Assembly (NCBI RefSeq): GCF_004366815.1 | Contig: NZ_SORI01000008.1 | Coordinates: 24,034-88,033 of the forward strand | Length of the DNA: 64,000 bases | Reading direction: 5' to 3' | From: Aminivibrio pyruvatiphilus | GTDB taxonomy: Bacteria; Synergistota; Synergistia; Synergistales; Aminobacteriaceae | Shown: piece by piece, positions 18,622 to 29,424 of the stretch | How positions within the stretch are numbered: position 1 is the first letter of the stretch | Layout: each line of letters starts with the position of its first letter | Program-made: the position numbers and the translations under genes | Notes under the pieces: model-generated | What the model was told of the DNA's origin: nothing | Database searches by the model: none | The model's input: only the letters and a program-made list of their open reading frames with translations

Positions 18622-19019
18622 TCCCCGCTTTCCTGATATTCCTCTTCTTCGTCGCCCGTTTCTTCCGGTTCATCGTCTTCATCGGTCTTCAGGGAGTCCA
18701 GCAGCCGATCCATCACCCTGCCGTACTCCTCACTCGTGTCCACGTGAAATGAAAGGGCCGGGGTCAGCCTCAGGCCGAGCTGCCTGCCCAGCATGGTCCG
18801 CAGTGCCCCTGCCGCGGAGTCCAGGGATTTTTTCACATCGTCCCGGATGGACGGGTCTACCGTGGTGAAATACACCCTGGCATTCTCCAGGTCACGGGAA
18901 CAGTCCACTTCAGTAATAACGGCAAGTTTCGCCGTTTCATTCTTCACCCGCAGTTCCAGAAGGAGCGAAATCTCCCTCTGCATCTGCTTGTTGATTCTTT
19001 GCATCCGAAAGCTCGTCAT
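18618..19019 (-). CDS. rbfA: 30S ribosome-binding factor A
   Basis: 133 aa. Helps mature the 5' end of 16S rRNA in 30S subunits. The KH-like core includes RINKQMQREISLLLE and the strand DLENARVYFTTVD. A strongly acidic tail (EDDEPEETGDEEEEY) closes the protein. Start ATG 19019 is preceded by GAGGT and lies 83 bp inside the upstream ylxP frame. Confidence 0.93.
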   Translation of the reverse strand: MTSFRMQRINKQMQREISLLLELRVKNETAKLAVITEVDCSRDLENARVYFTTVDPSIRDDVKKSLDSAAGALRTMLGRQLGLRLTPALSFHVDTSEEYGRVMDRLLDSLKTDEDDEPEETGDEEEEYQESGE

Positions 19020-19299
19020 AGCCGGTTACCTCGCGCCAGTGATGAATTATGGAAAACTCGCCGGATTCCTCCTCGCCGCAGAGAAAAGAGAAGACCGCTT
19101 CCAGCCGTTCCTGCGCCATGGAAGCGCCCGATGCAACGGCAGAAACACCGAGAAAGACGTCGGACCTGCTGCCGTCGGGCCCCAGGTCCATGGCGGAAAC
19201 GTTCCAACGGCCCCGAATCCTGTCCAGAAGTGACTTCGTCACCCTCCGCCTGTCCTTGACGCTTCTGCTGCCAAGAACCACGAGAGAGACGAAGAGCAC
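18937..19299 (-). CDS. ylxP: DUF503 family protein (YlxP)
   Basis: About 120 aa from GTG 19299; a CTG at 19311 with GGAAG upstream is an alternative. GVLFVSLVVLGSRSVKDRRRVTKSLLDRIRGRWNVSAMD is the family core and matches YlxP/DUF503, which is co-encoded with infB and rbfA in many bacteria. The C-terminus runs about 28 residues past the usual end, into rbfA. No ATG start exists after the infB stop. Function unknown; related proteins bind ribosomes. Confidence 0.75.
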   Translation of the reverse strand: MLFVSLVVLGSRSVKDRRRVTKSLLDRIRGRWNVSAMDLGPDGSRSDVFLGVSAVASGASMAQERLEAVFSFLCGEEESGEFSIIHHWREVTGYDELSDAKNQQADAEGDFAPSGTAGEE

Positions 19300-19327
19300 C
19301 CCCGAGAACAGGGCCGTTTTTCTTCCG

Positions 19328-21316
19328 CTACGAGAGATGGCGCTTCTCCTCCACGATTTCGTAGGCTTCGAGAATGTCTCCTTCCTCGAAATCCTGGTAG
19401 TTGGACAGGCTGATCCCGCACTCGTAGCCGGCCGCCACTTCTTTTGCGTCGTCCTTGAACCGCCTGAGGTTTGACAGTGAGCCGTCCCAGAGGACGATGC
19501 CGCCCCGAATGAGCCGGGCCTTTGCATTCCTGCGGATAACGCCTTCCAGAACGTAGCTTCCCGCGATCTTTCCCGCCTTGGGAACCTTGATGACCTGCCG
19601 GATTTCGGCCTGGCCGATGGTGTTCTCCTTGATGGTGGGCTTGAGCATGCCCTCGAGGGCCGCCTTCACGTCGTCGATGGCGTCGTAGATGATAGTGTAA
19701 AGCCGCACCTGGACACCCTCGGATTCTGCAACTTTTTTCGCGTTGGCGTCGGGGCGGACGTTGAAGCCGATGATGACAGCGTTGGAAGCCGAGGCAAGCA
19801 TCACGTCCGATTCGGCGATGCGGCCGACGCCCCGGTGCACGATATTGATGCCCACTTCGTTGGTGGCCATCTTCTCCAGGGATGCCGCGAGGGCTTCGCT
19901 TGACCCCTGGACGTCGCACTTGAGGAGGAGGTTGAGCTGGGGGATGTCCCCTTCCTTGAGCTGGGAATACAGATCCTCGAGGCTGAGTTTCCTGGGACCG
20001 CCCTGCTGGGCGTTTCTCAGATCCTGCTCCCTGGAGCTCAGGGCATCCCGGGCTATCCTCTCGTTCTCCACGGAAGTGAACACCTCGCCGGGCTGAGGTA
20101 CGGTCGCCAGGCCGAGAATCTCCACGGGGGTGCTCGGTCCGGCGCAGTCGATCATTTTTCCTTCCGAGTCGATCATGGCCCGGATTTTGCCGCAGGCAGA
20201 GTCAAAAAGAAGGATATCGCCCTTGCAGAGGGTTCCTTCCTGAACAAGAACGGTCGCCACGGGGCCCTTGCCCTTGTCGAGTTTGGCCTCGACGACCACT
20301 CCCCGGGGTTTCACCGTGGGGTCGGCCTTCAGCTCTTCTATCTCCGCCACGAGGAGAATCATCTCGAGGAGTTGGGGCATTCCCTGGCCGCTCTTTGCCG
20401 AAACTTCCACCATGATGGTATTTCCGCCCCACTCCTCGGGAGCGAGACCGACGTCGGAGAGCTGCTGGCGGACCCTGTCCGGCTTGGCGGCAGGCTTGTC
20501 GACCTTGTTGATGGCGACGATGATGGGAACTCCCGCCGCCTTCGCGTGGTTGATGGCCTCCCTGGTCTGGGGCATCACACCGTCGTCCGCCGCCACCACG
20601 AGGATGGCGATGTCCGTCGCCTGGGCTCCCCTGGCCCGCATGGAGGTGAAGGCTTCGTGCCCCGGAGTGTCGAGGAAGACGATCTCCTTTCCCTCGTGCA
20701 TGACGGTGGAAGCTCCGATGTGCTGGGTGATGCCGCCGGCTTCCCGGGCGGTGATGTTTGTCTTCCGTATGAAGTCGAGCAGAGTTGTCTTGCCGTGGTC
20801 GACGTGCCCCATGACGGTGACGATGGGGGGCCTGGGTTCCATGTGATCCCCGTGGAACCGGGGTCTCTTGATGACGGTGCAGGTTCCGTCGGCACCTTCG
20901 TTTTCAGCGTCGTCTTCGCATGCCATGGTGAGAACCACGTTATAGGCGTCCTGAAGAACCTTCAGGCTCTTTTCGTCCACCGGGCTGTCCGCCGGGACCA
21001 TCAGGCCGGCGGAGATAAGGCACTTCACCGCTTCCGCAGGGGAGATGCCGATCAGCTGGGCAACCGCCTTGACGGTAGATCCCTTTGAAACCTCGTAAGA
21101 ATCTGTTTTTATCACGCTGCGCTCCTCTTCCTTTTTTCCAGGCCCTTCCGTGCCGGAAGCTCCCCGGAGGGACTCCTCCACCAGCTGGGCGATATCGTTG
21201 TCAATGGAACTCATGTGGCTCTTTACGTCGACCCCGAGGTCGATCAGGATATCAAGCAGTTCCTTATTGCTTTTCCCGAGCAGTTTGGCCAGTTCATATA
21301 CCCGGATTTTACTCAT
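19328..21316 (-). CDS. infB: Translation initiation factor IF-2
   Basis: 662 aa, short for IF-2, because the linker between the N-terminal domain and the G domain is short. IF2_N segments start at [19 protein letters not shown] and again near residue 80. The GTPase P-loop GHVDHGKT is at 170-177, followed by DTPGHEAF and NKVDK. It positions fMet-tRNA on the 30S subunit. ATG 21316 was chosen by the conserved N-terminus; it overlaps the ylxQ stop by 8 bp. Confidence 0.97.
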   Translation of the reverse strand: MSKIRVYELAKLLGKSNKELLDILIDLGVDVKSHMSSIDNDIAQLVEESLRGASGTEGPGKKEEERSVIKTDSYEVSKGSTVKAVAQLIGISPAEAVKCLISAGLMVPADSPVDEKSLKVLQDAYNVVLTMACEDDAENEGADGTCTVIKRPRFHGDHMEPRPPIVTVMGHVDHGKTTLLDFIRKTNITAREAGGITQHIGASTVMHEGKEIVFLDTPGHEAFTSMRARGAQATDIAILVVAADDGVMPQTREAINHAKAAGVPIIVAINKVDKPAAKPDRVRQQLSDVGLAPEEWGGNTIMVEVSAKSGQGMPQLLEMILLVAEIEELKADPTVKPRGVVVEAKLDKGKGPVATVLVQEGTLCKGDILLFDSACGKIRAMIDSEGKMIDCAGPSTPVEILGLATVPQPGEVFTSVENERIARDALSSREQDLRNAQQGGPRKLSLEDLYSQLKEGDIPQLNLLLKCDVQGSSEALAASLEKMATNEVGINIVHRGVGRIAESDVMLASASNAVIIGFNVRPDANAKKVAESEGVQVRLYTIIYDAIDDVKAALEGMLKPTIKENTIGQAEIRQVIKVPKAGKIAGSYVLEGVIRRNAKARLIRGGIVLWDGSLSNLRRFKDDAKEVAAGYECGISLSNYQDFEEGDILEAYEIVEEKRHLS

Positions 21317-21647
21317 TAACGTCTCCCCCTTCCGCAAGCAGTTGCGAAATAGAACGTGCAAAGCCGCTGCGTAACGGTAAAGCAACAACCTTCACATTTC
21401 CTGAACCGATAGCCGCAGAGAGTTCGCTTCCGGAAATATCCGGCAGAACAGTGATCGTGCTTTTTTCTGCAAACCTCCCATTCTGGAGGGATCGATAGAA
21501 AGACGATTCCCCTTCTCCTGCAAAAAGCACCAGGAGAGTTTCTCCCCGGGCCAAGGAAGATTTTACTATATCCTGACCAATTTGCAGGACGTTTGCTCTT
21601 CGTGCCATGCCGAAAACCGAGAGCAGGGCTTCCTTGCGGGTTTTCAC
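21309..21647 (-). CDS. ylxQ: Ribosomal L7Ae-family RNA-binding protein (YlxQ)
   Basis: 112 aa, fold of L7Ae/L30e kink-turn binders. GMARRANVLQIGQDIVKSSL matches the family opening. Start GTG 21647 overlaps the ylxR stop by 4 bp. Its place between ylxR and infB is the conserved one. The RNA target is unknown. Confidence 0.88.
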   Translation of the reverse strand: MKTRKEALLSVFGMARRANVLQIGQDIVKSSLARGETLLVLFAGEGESSFYRSLQNGRFAEKSTITVLPDISGSELSAAIGSGNVKVVALPLRSGFARSISQLLAEGGDVNE

Positions 21648-21928
21648 TGTCCTTTTTCCTCCCCGCCTTCAGCTTCGGCAGCCATTCCGAGAAGGGTGTC
21701 GTACACCCCGGCGTCCACTTTCACCCTGAGGGCTTTTGAAAGGGCATCCCTTTTCCGGGCGCTGAGAATGCATTCTTCCTTGAGGCACACATAGGCGCCC
21801 CTTCCCGGAAGCCTGCCGGAAGGGTCAACGGACACCTCTCCCGCAGCATTGCGGGCTATTCTCAGCATCTCCCTCTTGGGTGATTCCTCCCTGCATCCGA
21901 CGCAGGTCCTGGGCCGCCGCCGCATCAT
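21644..21928 (-). CDS. ylxR: YlxR family RNA-binding protein (DUF448)
   Basis: 94 aa. RTCVGCREESPKREMLRIAR and GRGAYVC are the two hallmarks of the family, with the cysteine pair CVGC. It starts 10 bp after nusA ends. Related proteins act on RNA or as nucleoid/RNase P cofactors; the role here is not known. Confidence 0.92.
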   Translation of the reverse strand: MMRRRPRTCVGCREESPKREMLRIARNAAGEVSVDPSGRLPGRGAYVCLKEECILSARKRDALSKALRVKVDAGVYDTLLGMAAEAEGGEEKGQ

Positions 21929-21938
21929 GGCCGTCCCT

Positions 21939-23042
21939 CTATTCAGCGCCGCTGTCGTCTATGATGTCCTGGAAAATATCGTGGAGTGTCGGCATTCTCT
22001 CCGGTTCCAGGGCATTGATGTCGATCTTCCATCCCGTGAGCCTCGCAGCCAGGCGCACGTTCTGCCCCGCCTTGCCGATGGCGAGGGAAAGCTGGTCAGG
22101 CCGCGAAAAGACGGTGACGGCTTTTTCCTGCTCGAGAATGGGCTCGATCCTGACTATCTTCGCAGGCGAAAGGGAGTTCCGGATATACTGGAGGGGATCG
22201 CTGTTCCAGATGATCACGTCCACCTTTTCGCCGCAGAGCTCCTTGCTTATGGACTTGATCCGGGCCCCGTTGTTCCCCACGCAGGCTCCCACCGGATCCA
22301 CGTTCATGTCGAGGGTCTGGACCGCCACCTTGGCTCTCGCCCCGGACTCGCGGACGATGTTCTTGATCTCGATGACCCCTTCCTGGATCTCGGGAACCTC
22401 GAGTTCAAGAAGCTTTCGCAGCAGGCCGGGATGGGTCCGGGAAACGACGATTCTCGGTCCCCGTGTTGTCTGACGGACGTCAAGGAGGTAAAACTTGAGC
22501 CTTTCGCCGGGAATGTACTTTTCGTTCACGATGCGCTCTTCCCTGGGGAGGATTGCTTCAGTGCGGTCGTTGAGGCGGATGAGCACCTGGTCGTTCTCCG
22601 ATTTGAAGACGACGCCGGTAACGAGGTCCCCCACCCGGTCGGAGAACTCCTCGAAAATGATCTGCCGCTCGGCATCCTTCAGCCTCTGGATGATGACCTG
22701 CCTGGCCGTCTGGGCAGCAATCCTGCCGAAATTCTCGGGATTTTTCTCTATGCGGATAAAATCCCCCTCGGTGACGTCCACGAACCCCTGGGCCTGGGCA
22801 TCGGCAAGGGAGATTTCCGTGTCCGGCGACACGACATCCGCCACGATGTGCTTCACTTCGCAGATGGAGATATCGCCGTTTTCCGTATCGATATGGACCT
22901 CCACATCCTGGTTCCCGCCCTGGTATTTTTTATATGCCGAGATAAGGGCCGCCTCAAGGCTGGAAGCGATAACTTCCTGGGACAGTCCCCTCTCTTTCGT
23001 GATCTGGGCCAAAGCGCGGACGAAATCACGCCCAAGCTGCAT
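21939..23042 (-). CDS. nusA: Transcription termination/antitermination protein NusA
   Basis: 367 aa: N-terminal RNA-polymerase-binding domain, S1 domain (VGDLVTGVVFKSENDQVLIRL) and two KH domains (VDPVGACVGNNGARIKSI and SLAIGKAGQNVRLAARLTGWKIDI). It lacks the C-terminal acidic repeats of enterobacterial NusA, as is normal outside Proteobacteria. AGGAGGAG precedes ATG 23042, which abuts the rimP stop. Confidence 0.97.
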   Translation of the reverse strand: MQLGRDFVRALAQITKERGLSQEVIASSLEAALISAYKKYQGGNQDVEVHIDTENGDISICEVKHIVADVVSPDTEISLADAQAQGFVDVTEGDFIRIEKNPENFGRIAAQTARQVIIQRLKDAERQIIFEEFSDRVGDLVTGVVFKSENDQVLIRLNDRTEAILPREERIVNEKYIPGERLKFYLLDVRQTTRGPRIVVSRTHPGLLRKLLELEVPEIQEGVIEIKNIVRESGARAKVAVQTLDMNVDPVGACVGNNGARIKSISKELCGEKVDVIIWNSDPLQYIRNSLSPAKIVRIEPILEQEKAVTVFSRPDQLSLAIGKAGQNVRLAARLTGWKIDINALEPERMPTLHDIFQDIIDDSGAE

Positions 23043-23558
23043 TTATGAACTCCTCCTTTTGTCCTGCTTTTCCTGTTCCTCATATACAAGGTTGCCTTTT
23101 GTAATTATTTCAAAGGGGATATGGACCGTTTCATCCTCTTCCGTACCTCTGCCGGTCTCAAGCTGCAGAAGAACCGCCCCGTCCTCCCCCACGTCCAGGA
23201 GAAGGCCCGTAAACCGTTTCTGTCCGCTTATTTCCTGCCGGGTCTTGAGCTTGATCTTCTTCCCCCTGAACTTCCGGTAATCCTCCGGCGAAAAAAGAGG
23301 CCGCTCGATCCCCGGGGAACTCACCTCAAGGTAGAACTGGCCGCGGATATACTCCCCGTTTTCGTCCAGAAAGCGGTTGAGCGACCTGGAGACCGTCTCG
23401 CAGTCCTTGACAAGAATGCCTCCGAGAGAATCGATATAGACCCTCAGGATTGCCCGCTTCTCTTCGTTTCCGAGGGTAATGCCGACACATTCGTAACCGA
23501 GACCCTCCACAATTTTCCGGAGGGCGCTGAAATTATCTTTTCCCCTGTCTTCGCCCAT
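23043..23558 (-). CDS. rimP: Ribosome maturation factor RimP
   Basis: 171 aa. Needed for 30S assembly. LRVYIDS, CETVSRSLNRFLDE and FYLEVSSPGIERPLF are the conserved blocks. Start ATG 23558 follows GGGAGAG; the 17 upstream in-frame residues have no support. It is the first gene of the rimP-nusA-infB operon, 26 bp downstream of a strong terminator. Confidence 0.94.
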   Translation of the reverse strand: MGEDRGKDNFSALRKIVEGLGYECVGITLGNEEKRAILRVYIDSLGGILVKDCETVSRSLNRFLDENGEYIRGQFYLEVSSPGIERPLFSPEDYRKFRGKKIKLKTRQEISGQKRFTGLLLDVGEDGAVLLQLETGRGTEEDETVHIPFEIITKGNLVYEEQEKQDKRRSS

Positions 23559-23583
23559 GCTGATCTCTCCCTGCAGGCCTATT

Positions 23584-23615
23584 AAAAAACAAAGAGTGGG
23601 GGAACCCACTCTTTG
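23584..23615 (-). terminator. Rho-independent terminator after the guaB small-protein operon
   Basis: An 11-bp stem (23590-23600 with 23605-23615), GGAA-type loop, then six U on the minus strand (23584-23589). It ends guaB transcripts and insulates rimP. Confidence 0.92.
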
Positions 23616-23686
23616 AAAAAAACTCTCCGAAGAAACACCACATTGGAGTATAGCACATTATTGGGAATAAATACAACTTCCCTTTA

Positions 23687-23875
23687 TTACAGGCAAAAAT
23701 CCGAGATGAACTCCGGCCACCACTCGTCCAGGTTCGCCTCGAAATCCATGGGGTCGTCCGCCGTAAAAGTTTCCTCCGCAATAGATTCTTCGACGAGACC
23801 CGGAAGATCAAGCACTCCCATCCACGCAAACTCGTCCTGGAAGGTGTTCCGTTCAAAAACCTTCGCTCCCTGCAC
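23687..23875 (-). CDS. Small acidic protein downstream of guaB
   Basis: 62 aa from GTG 23875, with a strong RBS (AGGAGGGG, 8 bp spacing). It begins 29 bp after guaB and ends before a strong terminator, so it shares the guaB transcript. The sequence is very acidic (about 15 D/E) and rich in W and F, ending DEWWPEFISDFCL. No TM segment or known domain is recognised. RBS, spacing and terminator support a real gene; function is unknown. Confidence 0.62.
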   Translation of the reverse strand: MQGAKVFERNTFQDEFAWMGVLDLPGLVEESIAEETFTADDPMDFEANLDEWWPEFISDFCL

Positions 23876-23904
23876 GGAAGGACCCCTCCTTTCCGGCCGC
23901 AGGT

Positions 23905-25479
<1,575 letters not shown>

Positions 25480-25491
25480 TCAGGCAGAAAG

Positions 25492-25524
25492 GGGCTCCGG
25501 CGCACATTTCAGCCGCCGGAGCCC
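25492..25524 (-). terminator. Hairpin terminator downstream of ispDF
   Basis: Perfect 11-bp GC stem (25492-25502 with 25514-25524). On the minus strand it is followed by CCTTTCT, a weak U tract; the plus strand is followed by TCTTTCTTT. Confidence 0.65.
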
Positions 25525-25548
25525 TCTTTCTTTGCCGGGAAGGGAATG

Positions 25549-26727
25549 TCAGTCCTCGTCCTGCAATTCATCCCGCTTCAACTCCCGGATGGAAAGAGTG
25601 GCAGCGGCATGGCATATGACGGAGCAGCAGTTTCCGGCCGCTCCCTCGCCTTCGCCCGATTTCGCCTTCAGGTGAACCCTGTTCTTCCATCCTGAAGGCA
25701 GAACGTTACCCATTGTCTTCACCATCTCCTGAAGGCGGGAGGAAAGCCGGGGCTCCTGGGCGATCACCACGCAGTCGGCCCACTCGAGGAACCAGCCTTC
25801 CGAAGAAGCTCTCCGGGCTGAATCCTCAAGGAGCACAAGGCTCGAAATGCCCTTGTATTTCATATCCGACGCGGGGTACAGGGTTCCGATATCCCCAAGC
25901 CCTGCCCCGCCGAGGATGGCGTCGCAGAGCGCATGTACCAGGGGGTCGCCGTCGGAATGTCCCAGAAAACCCAGGGGAAAGTCCGGAAAAAAAACTCCTC
26001 CAAGAATGAACCGCCTTCCCGGAACGAGGGGGTGGATATCATATCCGATCCCCGTTCTGAAGGACTTCTGAAACCGGCTTTCTCCGAGGTCAAAATCCCC
26101 GGGCCAGGTGATTTTCATGTTCCGCCTGTCCCCCTCTACCGATCCAAGTTCATAGCCTGCCAGTATCCAGGCCTCTCCCTCATCCCTGGCCCCTTTTCCG
26201 TGGGAGCGAAGAGCCTGTTCCAGCTTCTCCCTGGGGAACCCCTGGGGGGTCTGGGTGAGGAAAAGCCCTTCCCGGGGGAAGGGCCGAAGGATTCCCTCTT
26301 CTTCTTTCTTCAGGGCGTCGGACACGGGAAGAAGGGGAACAATTCCCTTCTTCTCCGTCACCGATGCCATAACCCTCCGGCAGAGAGCCTCGTCCGCGAA
26401 AGGGCGCGCCCCGTCGTGGACGAGGACATAGTCTCCCTTCGCACACCGCAGGCCGTTCAGCACCGAGTCGTTTCTTTCCGCCCCCCCCGCAGTCACCGAA
26501 AAGGGGAAGGCGTACCCCAAAAGCCTTCCCGAAAAAAAAGACTCATCCCCCGCCGGGACGACGAAAACAGCCTCCCTGACGGCGCCTGACGCAAAGAGTT
26601 TTTCGGCGAGAAGGGCGCTCCATTCCCACATCATCCGCCCTCCAAGCCCGCGGTACTGCTTGGGAGAGTCTCCCCCGGCCCGCTCTCCCCTGCCTGCGGC
26701 CACCACCACCATGGAAAATCCTTCCAT
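25549..26727 (-). CDS. ispDF: Bifunctional IspD/IspF (MEP pathway of isoprenoid synthesis)
   Basis: 392 aa fusion. The N-terminal IspD half (CDP-ME synthase) has VVVAAGRGERAGGDSPKQY and HDGARPF. The C-terminal IspF half (MEcPP synthase) starts at RTGIGYDIHPLVPGR, the DxH zinc site, with GHSDGDPLVHALCDAILG. Fused IspDF is known in several phyla. The ATG overlaps the yacL stop (TAATG). Its usual two-enzyme length is 380-400 aa. Confidence 0.95.
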   Translation of the reverse strand: MEGFSMVVVAAGRGERAGGDSPKQYRGLGGRMMWEWSALLAEKLFASGAVREAVFVVPAGDESFFSGRLLGYAFPFSVTAGGAERNDSVLNGLRCAKGDYVLVHDGARPFADEALCRRVMASVTEKKGIVPLLPVSDALKKEEEGILRPFPREGLFLTQTPQGFPREKLEQALRSHGKGARDEGEAWILAGYELGSVEGDRRNMKITWPGDFDLGESRFQKSFRTGIGYDIHPLVPGRRFILGGVFFPDFPLGFLGHSDGDPLVHALCDAILGGAGLGDIGTLYPASDMKYKGISSLVLLEDSARRASSEGWFLEWADCVVIAQEPRLSSRLQEMVKTMGNVLPSGWKNRVHLKAKSGEGEGAAGNCCSVICHAAATLSIRELKRDELQDED

Positions 26728-27914
26728 TAGGACCGGACTTCCTTCCTGACCCGGCCGAAGACCATTCTTCCGGCGGAGGTCTGGAGCATGGAGGTGACCA
26801 CCACCTCCACACGTTTGCCGATGAAGTTCTCTCCGTCCTCGACGACGAACATGGTTCCGTCGTCAAGGTATCCCACGCCCTGGTGGGGTTCCTTTCCTTC
26901 CCTTATGACATCGATGATGATGGTTTCCCCCGGAAGGAGCATGGGTTTCAGCGCGTTTGCAAGATCGTTCACGTTGAGCACCCGGATGCCCTGAATCTGG
27001 GCGAGCTTGTTCAGGTTGTAGTCAGTGGTGAGAATCTGGCCTCCGAGCCTGTCCGCGAGAGCCACGAGGCCGCTGTCCACCGACTCGGCCCTGAGGGTCT
27101 TCAGGGTCGTGTCGGCTATTTCGACCTGGAGGTCGCCCAGTCTCTGGAGTTCGTTCACCACGTCAAGGCCCCTCCGGCCCCTCGTTCTTCTCGCCGGATC
27201 GGTGGAGTCGGCCACCGCCTGAAGCTCCAGGAGAACGAACTGGGGGATGATGATCACTCCCTCGAGAAAGCCAGTCCTGGCGACGTCGAGGATCCTGCCG
27301 TCAATGATGACGCTCGTGTCGAGGATCTTCCGGCCCGCACACCACTGCTGCTCTTCAGCGGAAAGACGCATCCCGCCCTCATCGTGCCGCTCCCGCTGTC
27401 CCCTGATCATGGAGATTTTTTCCTTCAGCCCCTGTATGGGACCCAGGACATGGAGCAGGTCGCTCTGGCGTTTCAGCAGTATCCTCGCTCCGAGGTACCC
27501 CAGCACAATGTTCAGGATCAGGGCGAGATAGCTCCCGAACAGGAGGTCGGAAAAGGGCAGCGCCACAAGATTCGCGATGATGAGGCCGACAATCATGCCG
27601 ACGGTGGCGGCGGTAATCTCTGACCAGCTGGTGTTCTTCAGGTGTGTTTCAAAAAATGTTCCCATAAGACCAAGCAGCCGCAAAAAAACGGGGGAAAGGA
27701 TCAAGCCGAGAAAGGCGAATAAAACCACTGAAAGAACCGTAAGGAAAATTTTACCCGGAAGCCACAGGGGCAGCCATGATTTCCCCGCCATGAACCATTC
27801 TTCAGGAACAAGGGGAAACAGAAGCTGGGCCACCTGGGCACCAATCATGCCACCCAGCAGAAGTACCAGCCCGGAGAAGATCATCCTGACAATCTTCCCA
27901 AAACCCTCCGTCAT
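26727..27914 (-). CDS. yacL: PIN/TRAM-domain membrane protein (YacL family)
   Basis: 395 aa. Four N-terminal TM helices (within residues 10-150), then a PIN nuclease-like domain (ILDTSVIIDGRILDV, aspartates kept) and a C-terminal TRAM RNA-binding domain (GETIIIDVIREGKEPHQGVGYLDDGTM). Start ATG 27914 has GAGAGGTG upstream. It is coupled to ispDF, the same neighbour as in many Firmicutes. Physiological role not established. Confidence 0.9.
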   Translation of the reverse strand: MTEGFGKIVRMIFSGLVLLLGGMIGAQVAQLLFPLVPEEWFMAGKSWLPLWLPGKIFLTVLSVVLFAFLGLILSPVFLRLLGLMGTFFETHLKNTSWSEITAATVGMIVGLIIANLVALPFSDLLFGSYLALILNIVLGYLGARILLKRQSDLLHVLGPIQGLKEKISMIRGQRERHDEGGMRLSAEEQQWCAGRKILDTSVIIDGRILDVARTGFLEGVIIIPQFVLLELQAVADSTDPARRTRGRRGLDVVNELQRLGDLQVEIADTTLKTLRAESVDSGLVALADRLGGQILTTDYNLNKLAQIQGIRVLNVNDLANALKPMLLPGETIIIDVIREGKEPHQGVGYLDDGTMFVVEDGENFIGKRVEVVVTSMLQTSAGRMVFGRVRKEVRS

Positions 27915-28005
27915 AGTTTCACCTCTCTTGCAGTCGGTCATTCTCCTTCCCGCCGGGGAAGGGACGTAAAGAAATGGAGCGCTCTTGTTGCTCAGGAGAA
28001 ACGAT

Positions 28006-28614
28006 TCATTCTTTCCGCTTTACCGTTACCCTGGACTCGAGGGAGGCGAGAAGGGTCGTCCTGTCGGCAAACTCTATGCTCCCTCCCACGGGGAGGCCGT
28101 AGGCCAGCCGCGAGACGGAAACGTCGGTCTCTCCAAGCCGGTCCACTATGGCATGGAAGGTCAGGTCTCCTTCGATCCTCGGATTCGTGGCGATAATCAC
28201 CTCCCTTATGCGGTCTTCGCCGATGCGGCGCACAAGCCCGGCAAGGCATTCCTCGTCGAGATCCTCACCGTCGAGGGGAGATACCCTCCCCCCGAGAACA
28301 TGGTACAGTCCGGAATAGACTCCGGCCTGTTCAATGCTGATAAGATCCTCCACCGTTTCAACGACGCAGAGGGTCGACCTGTCCCGCAGAAGGTCGCTGC
28401 AGACGGCACAGGGCTCCCTGTCGGTGATGTTGCCGCACCGTGAACAGGTGAAGATGCGGTCTTTCAGCCCTGAAAGACATGCGGCAAGCTCCTCGGCGTA
28501 GGAAACAGGCTGCTGGAGGACGAAAAAGGCCATACGCCGGGCCGTTTTCGCCCCGACGCCCGGGAGCTTGCGAAAAAGAACGGTGAGCCTTTCGAAGGAA
28601 TCAGGCAGCGACAC
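28006..28614 (-). CDS. recR: Recombination protein RecR
   Basis: 202 aa. Works with RecF/RecO to load RecA at gaps. It has the HhH KLPGVGAKTARRMAFF, a zinc finger CSRCGNITDREPCAVC, and a Toprim domain (CVVETVEDLISIEQAG to ATNPRIEGD). Start GTG 28614 with AGGAG 8 bp upstream. The ybaB-recR order is conserved widely. Confidence 0.96.
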   Translation of the reverse strand: MSLPDSFERLTVLFRKLPGVGAKTARRMAFFVLQQPVSYAEELAACLSGLKDRIFTCSRCGNITDREPCAVCSDLLRDRSTLCVVETVEDLISIEQAGVYSGLYHVLGGRVSPLDGEDLDEECLAGLVRRIGEDRIREVIIATNPRIEGDLTFHAIVDRLGETDVSVSRLAYGLPVGGSIEFADRTTLLASLESRVTVKRKE

Positions 28615-28623
28615 GGACCGCTC

Positions 28624-28926
28624 CTAGAACAGCCCCATGGAACCGAGGCCGCCGGTAATCCGCCCCATTCTCTCGGCGGCAAGCTCCTTGCTGCGCCGAA
28701 GCGCTTCATTCACCGCCGCAAGCACCAGGTCCTCGAGCATTTCCACGTCGTCGCCCTTCATGACCTCCGGATCGATACGAACTCCTACCACGTCTCCCTG
28801 GCCGTTCGCCGTCACGGTGACCATTCCGCCCCCGGCGCTTCCTTCCACCTTTTCTCCCGCAAGCTCCTCCTGGACCTTTGCCATCTGGGCCTGCATCTTC
28901 TGCGCCTGTTTCATGATCTTGTCCAT
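28624..28926 (-). CDS. ybaB: YbaB/EbfC family nucleoid-associated protein
   Basis: 100 aa. MDKIMKQAQKMQAQMAKVQEELA and the VTVTANGQGDVVGVRIDPEVM strand block are family signatures. It binds DNA as a dimer. Start ATG 28926 lies 14 bp from AGGAG; a TTG at 28932 gives tighter spacing. It is 9 bp upstream of recR. Confidence 0.93.
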   Translation of the reverse strand: MDKIMKQAQKMQAQMAKVQEELAGEKVEGSAGGGMVTVTANGQGDVVGVRIDPEVMKGDDVEMLEDLVLAAVNEALRRSKELAAERMGRITGGLGSMGLF

Positions 28927-28962
28927 GTTCAAGCAAACCACTCCTTTTTCCGGATAAAAGTC

Positions 28963-29424
28963 TCAGTGGTGGTAGTCCACTCCTCTGAGGATTGTACATG
29001 CCCTGTATATCTGTTCCGCGAGAAATACGAGGCAGAGCTCGTGGGGCATGGTCATCTTCGAGAGCGAGAGGGAATGATCCGCCCTGTCCCTTACTTCCCC
29101 GGCCAGTCCGAATGCCCCTCCGATGACGAACACGATCCTTCCCTCCGAATCATCGAGCCTTGCCGAAAGCCACCGGGCAAAAGAGAGGCTGTCCGTTTCC
29201 CCGCCCCCCTCGTCCAGGATCACCACGTAATCCCGTTCCCGGATCTTCTTCAGTATTTCCTTTCCCTCCCGCTCCACCTTCCGGGCGGCATTGCCGTCCT
29301 TCGACTCCGGTGCGGATTCGAGGCCCACTTTAAGGAAAGGAGCGGTCCGCTGGAAATAACGATCCGCCAGGGCGGCACAATGGCCGTCCTTTGCTTTTCC
29401 GACACTAAGAATAATGATTTTCAT
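28963..29424 (-). CDS. rlmH: 23S rRNA pseudouridine-1915 N3-methyltransferase
   Basis: 153 aa, normal length. SPOUT-fold motifs VILDEGGGETDS, FVIGGAFGLAGEV and the C-terminal HELCLVFLAEQIYRACTILRG are all present. Start ATG 29424 lies within the 3' end of the V-ATPase subunit D gene (20-bp overlap), so it rides at the end of the ATPase operon. Confidence 0.96.
   Translation of the reverse strand: MKIIILSVGKAKDGHCAALADRYFQRTAPFLKVGLESAPESKDGNAARKVEREGKEILKKIRERDYVVILDEGGGETDSLSFARWLSARLDDSEGRIVFVIGGAFGLAGEVRDRADHSLSLSKMTMPHELCLVFLAEQIYRACTILRGVDYHH

Noticed and set aside
18740..18755. Second parS-like site (CCACGTGAAAT) within rbfA
   Set aside because: Only the central CACGTGAAA agrees; the outer bases do not, and it is coding sequence.
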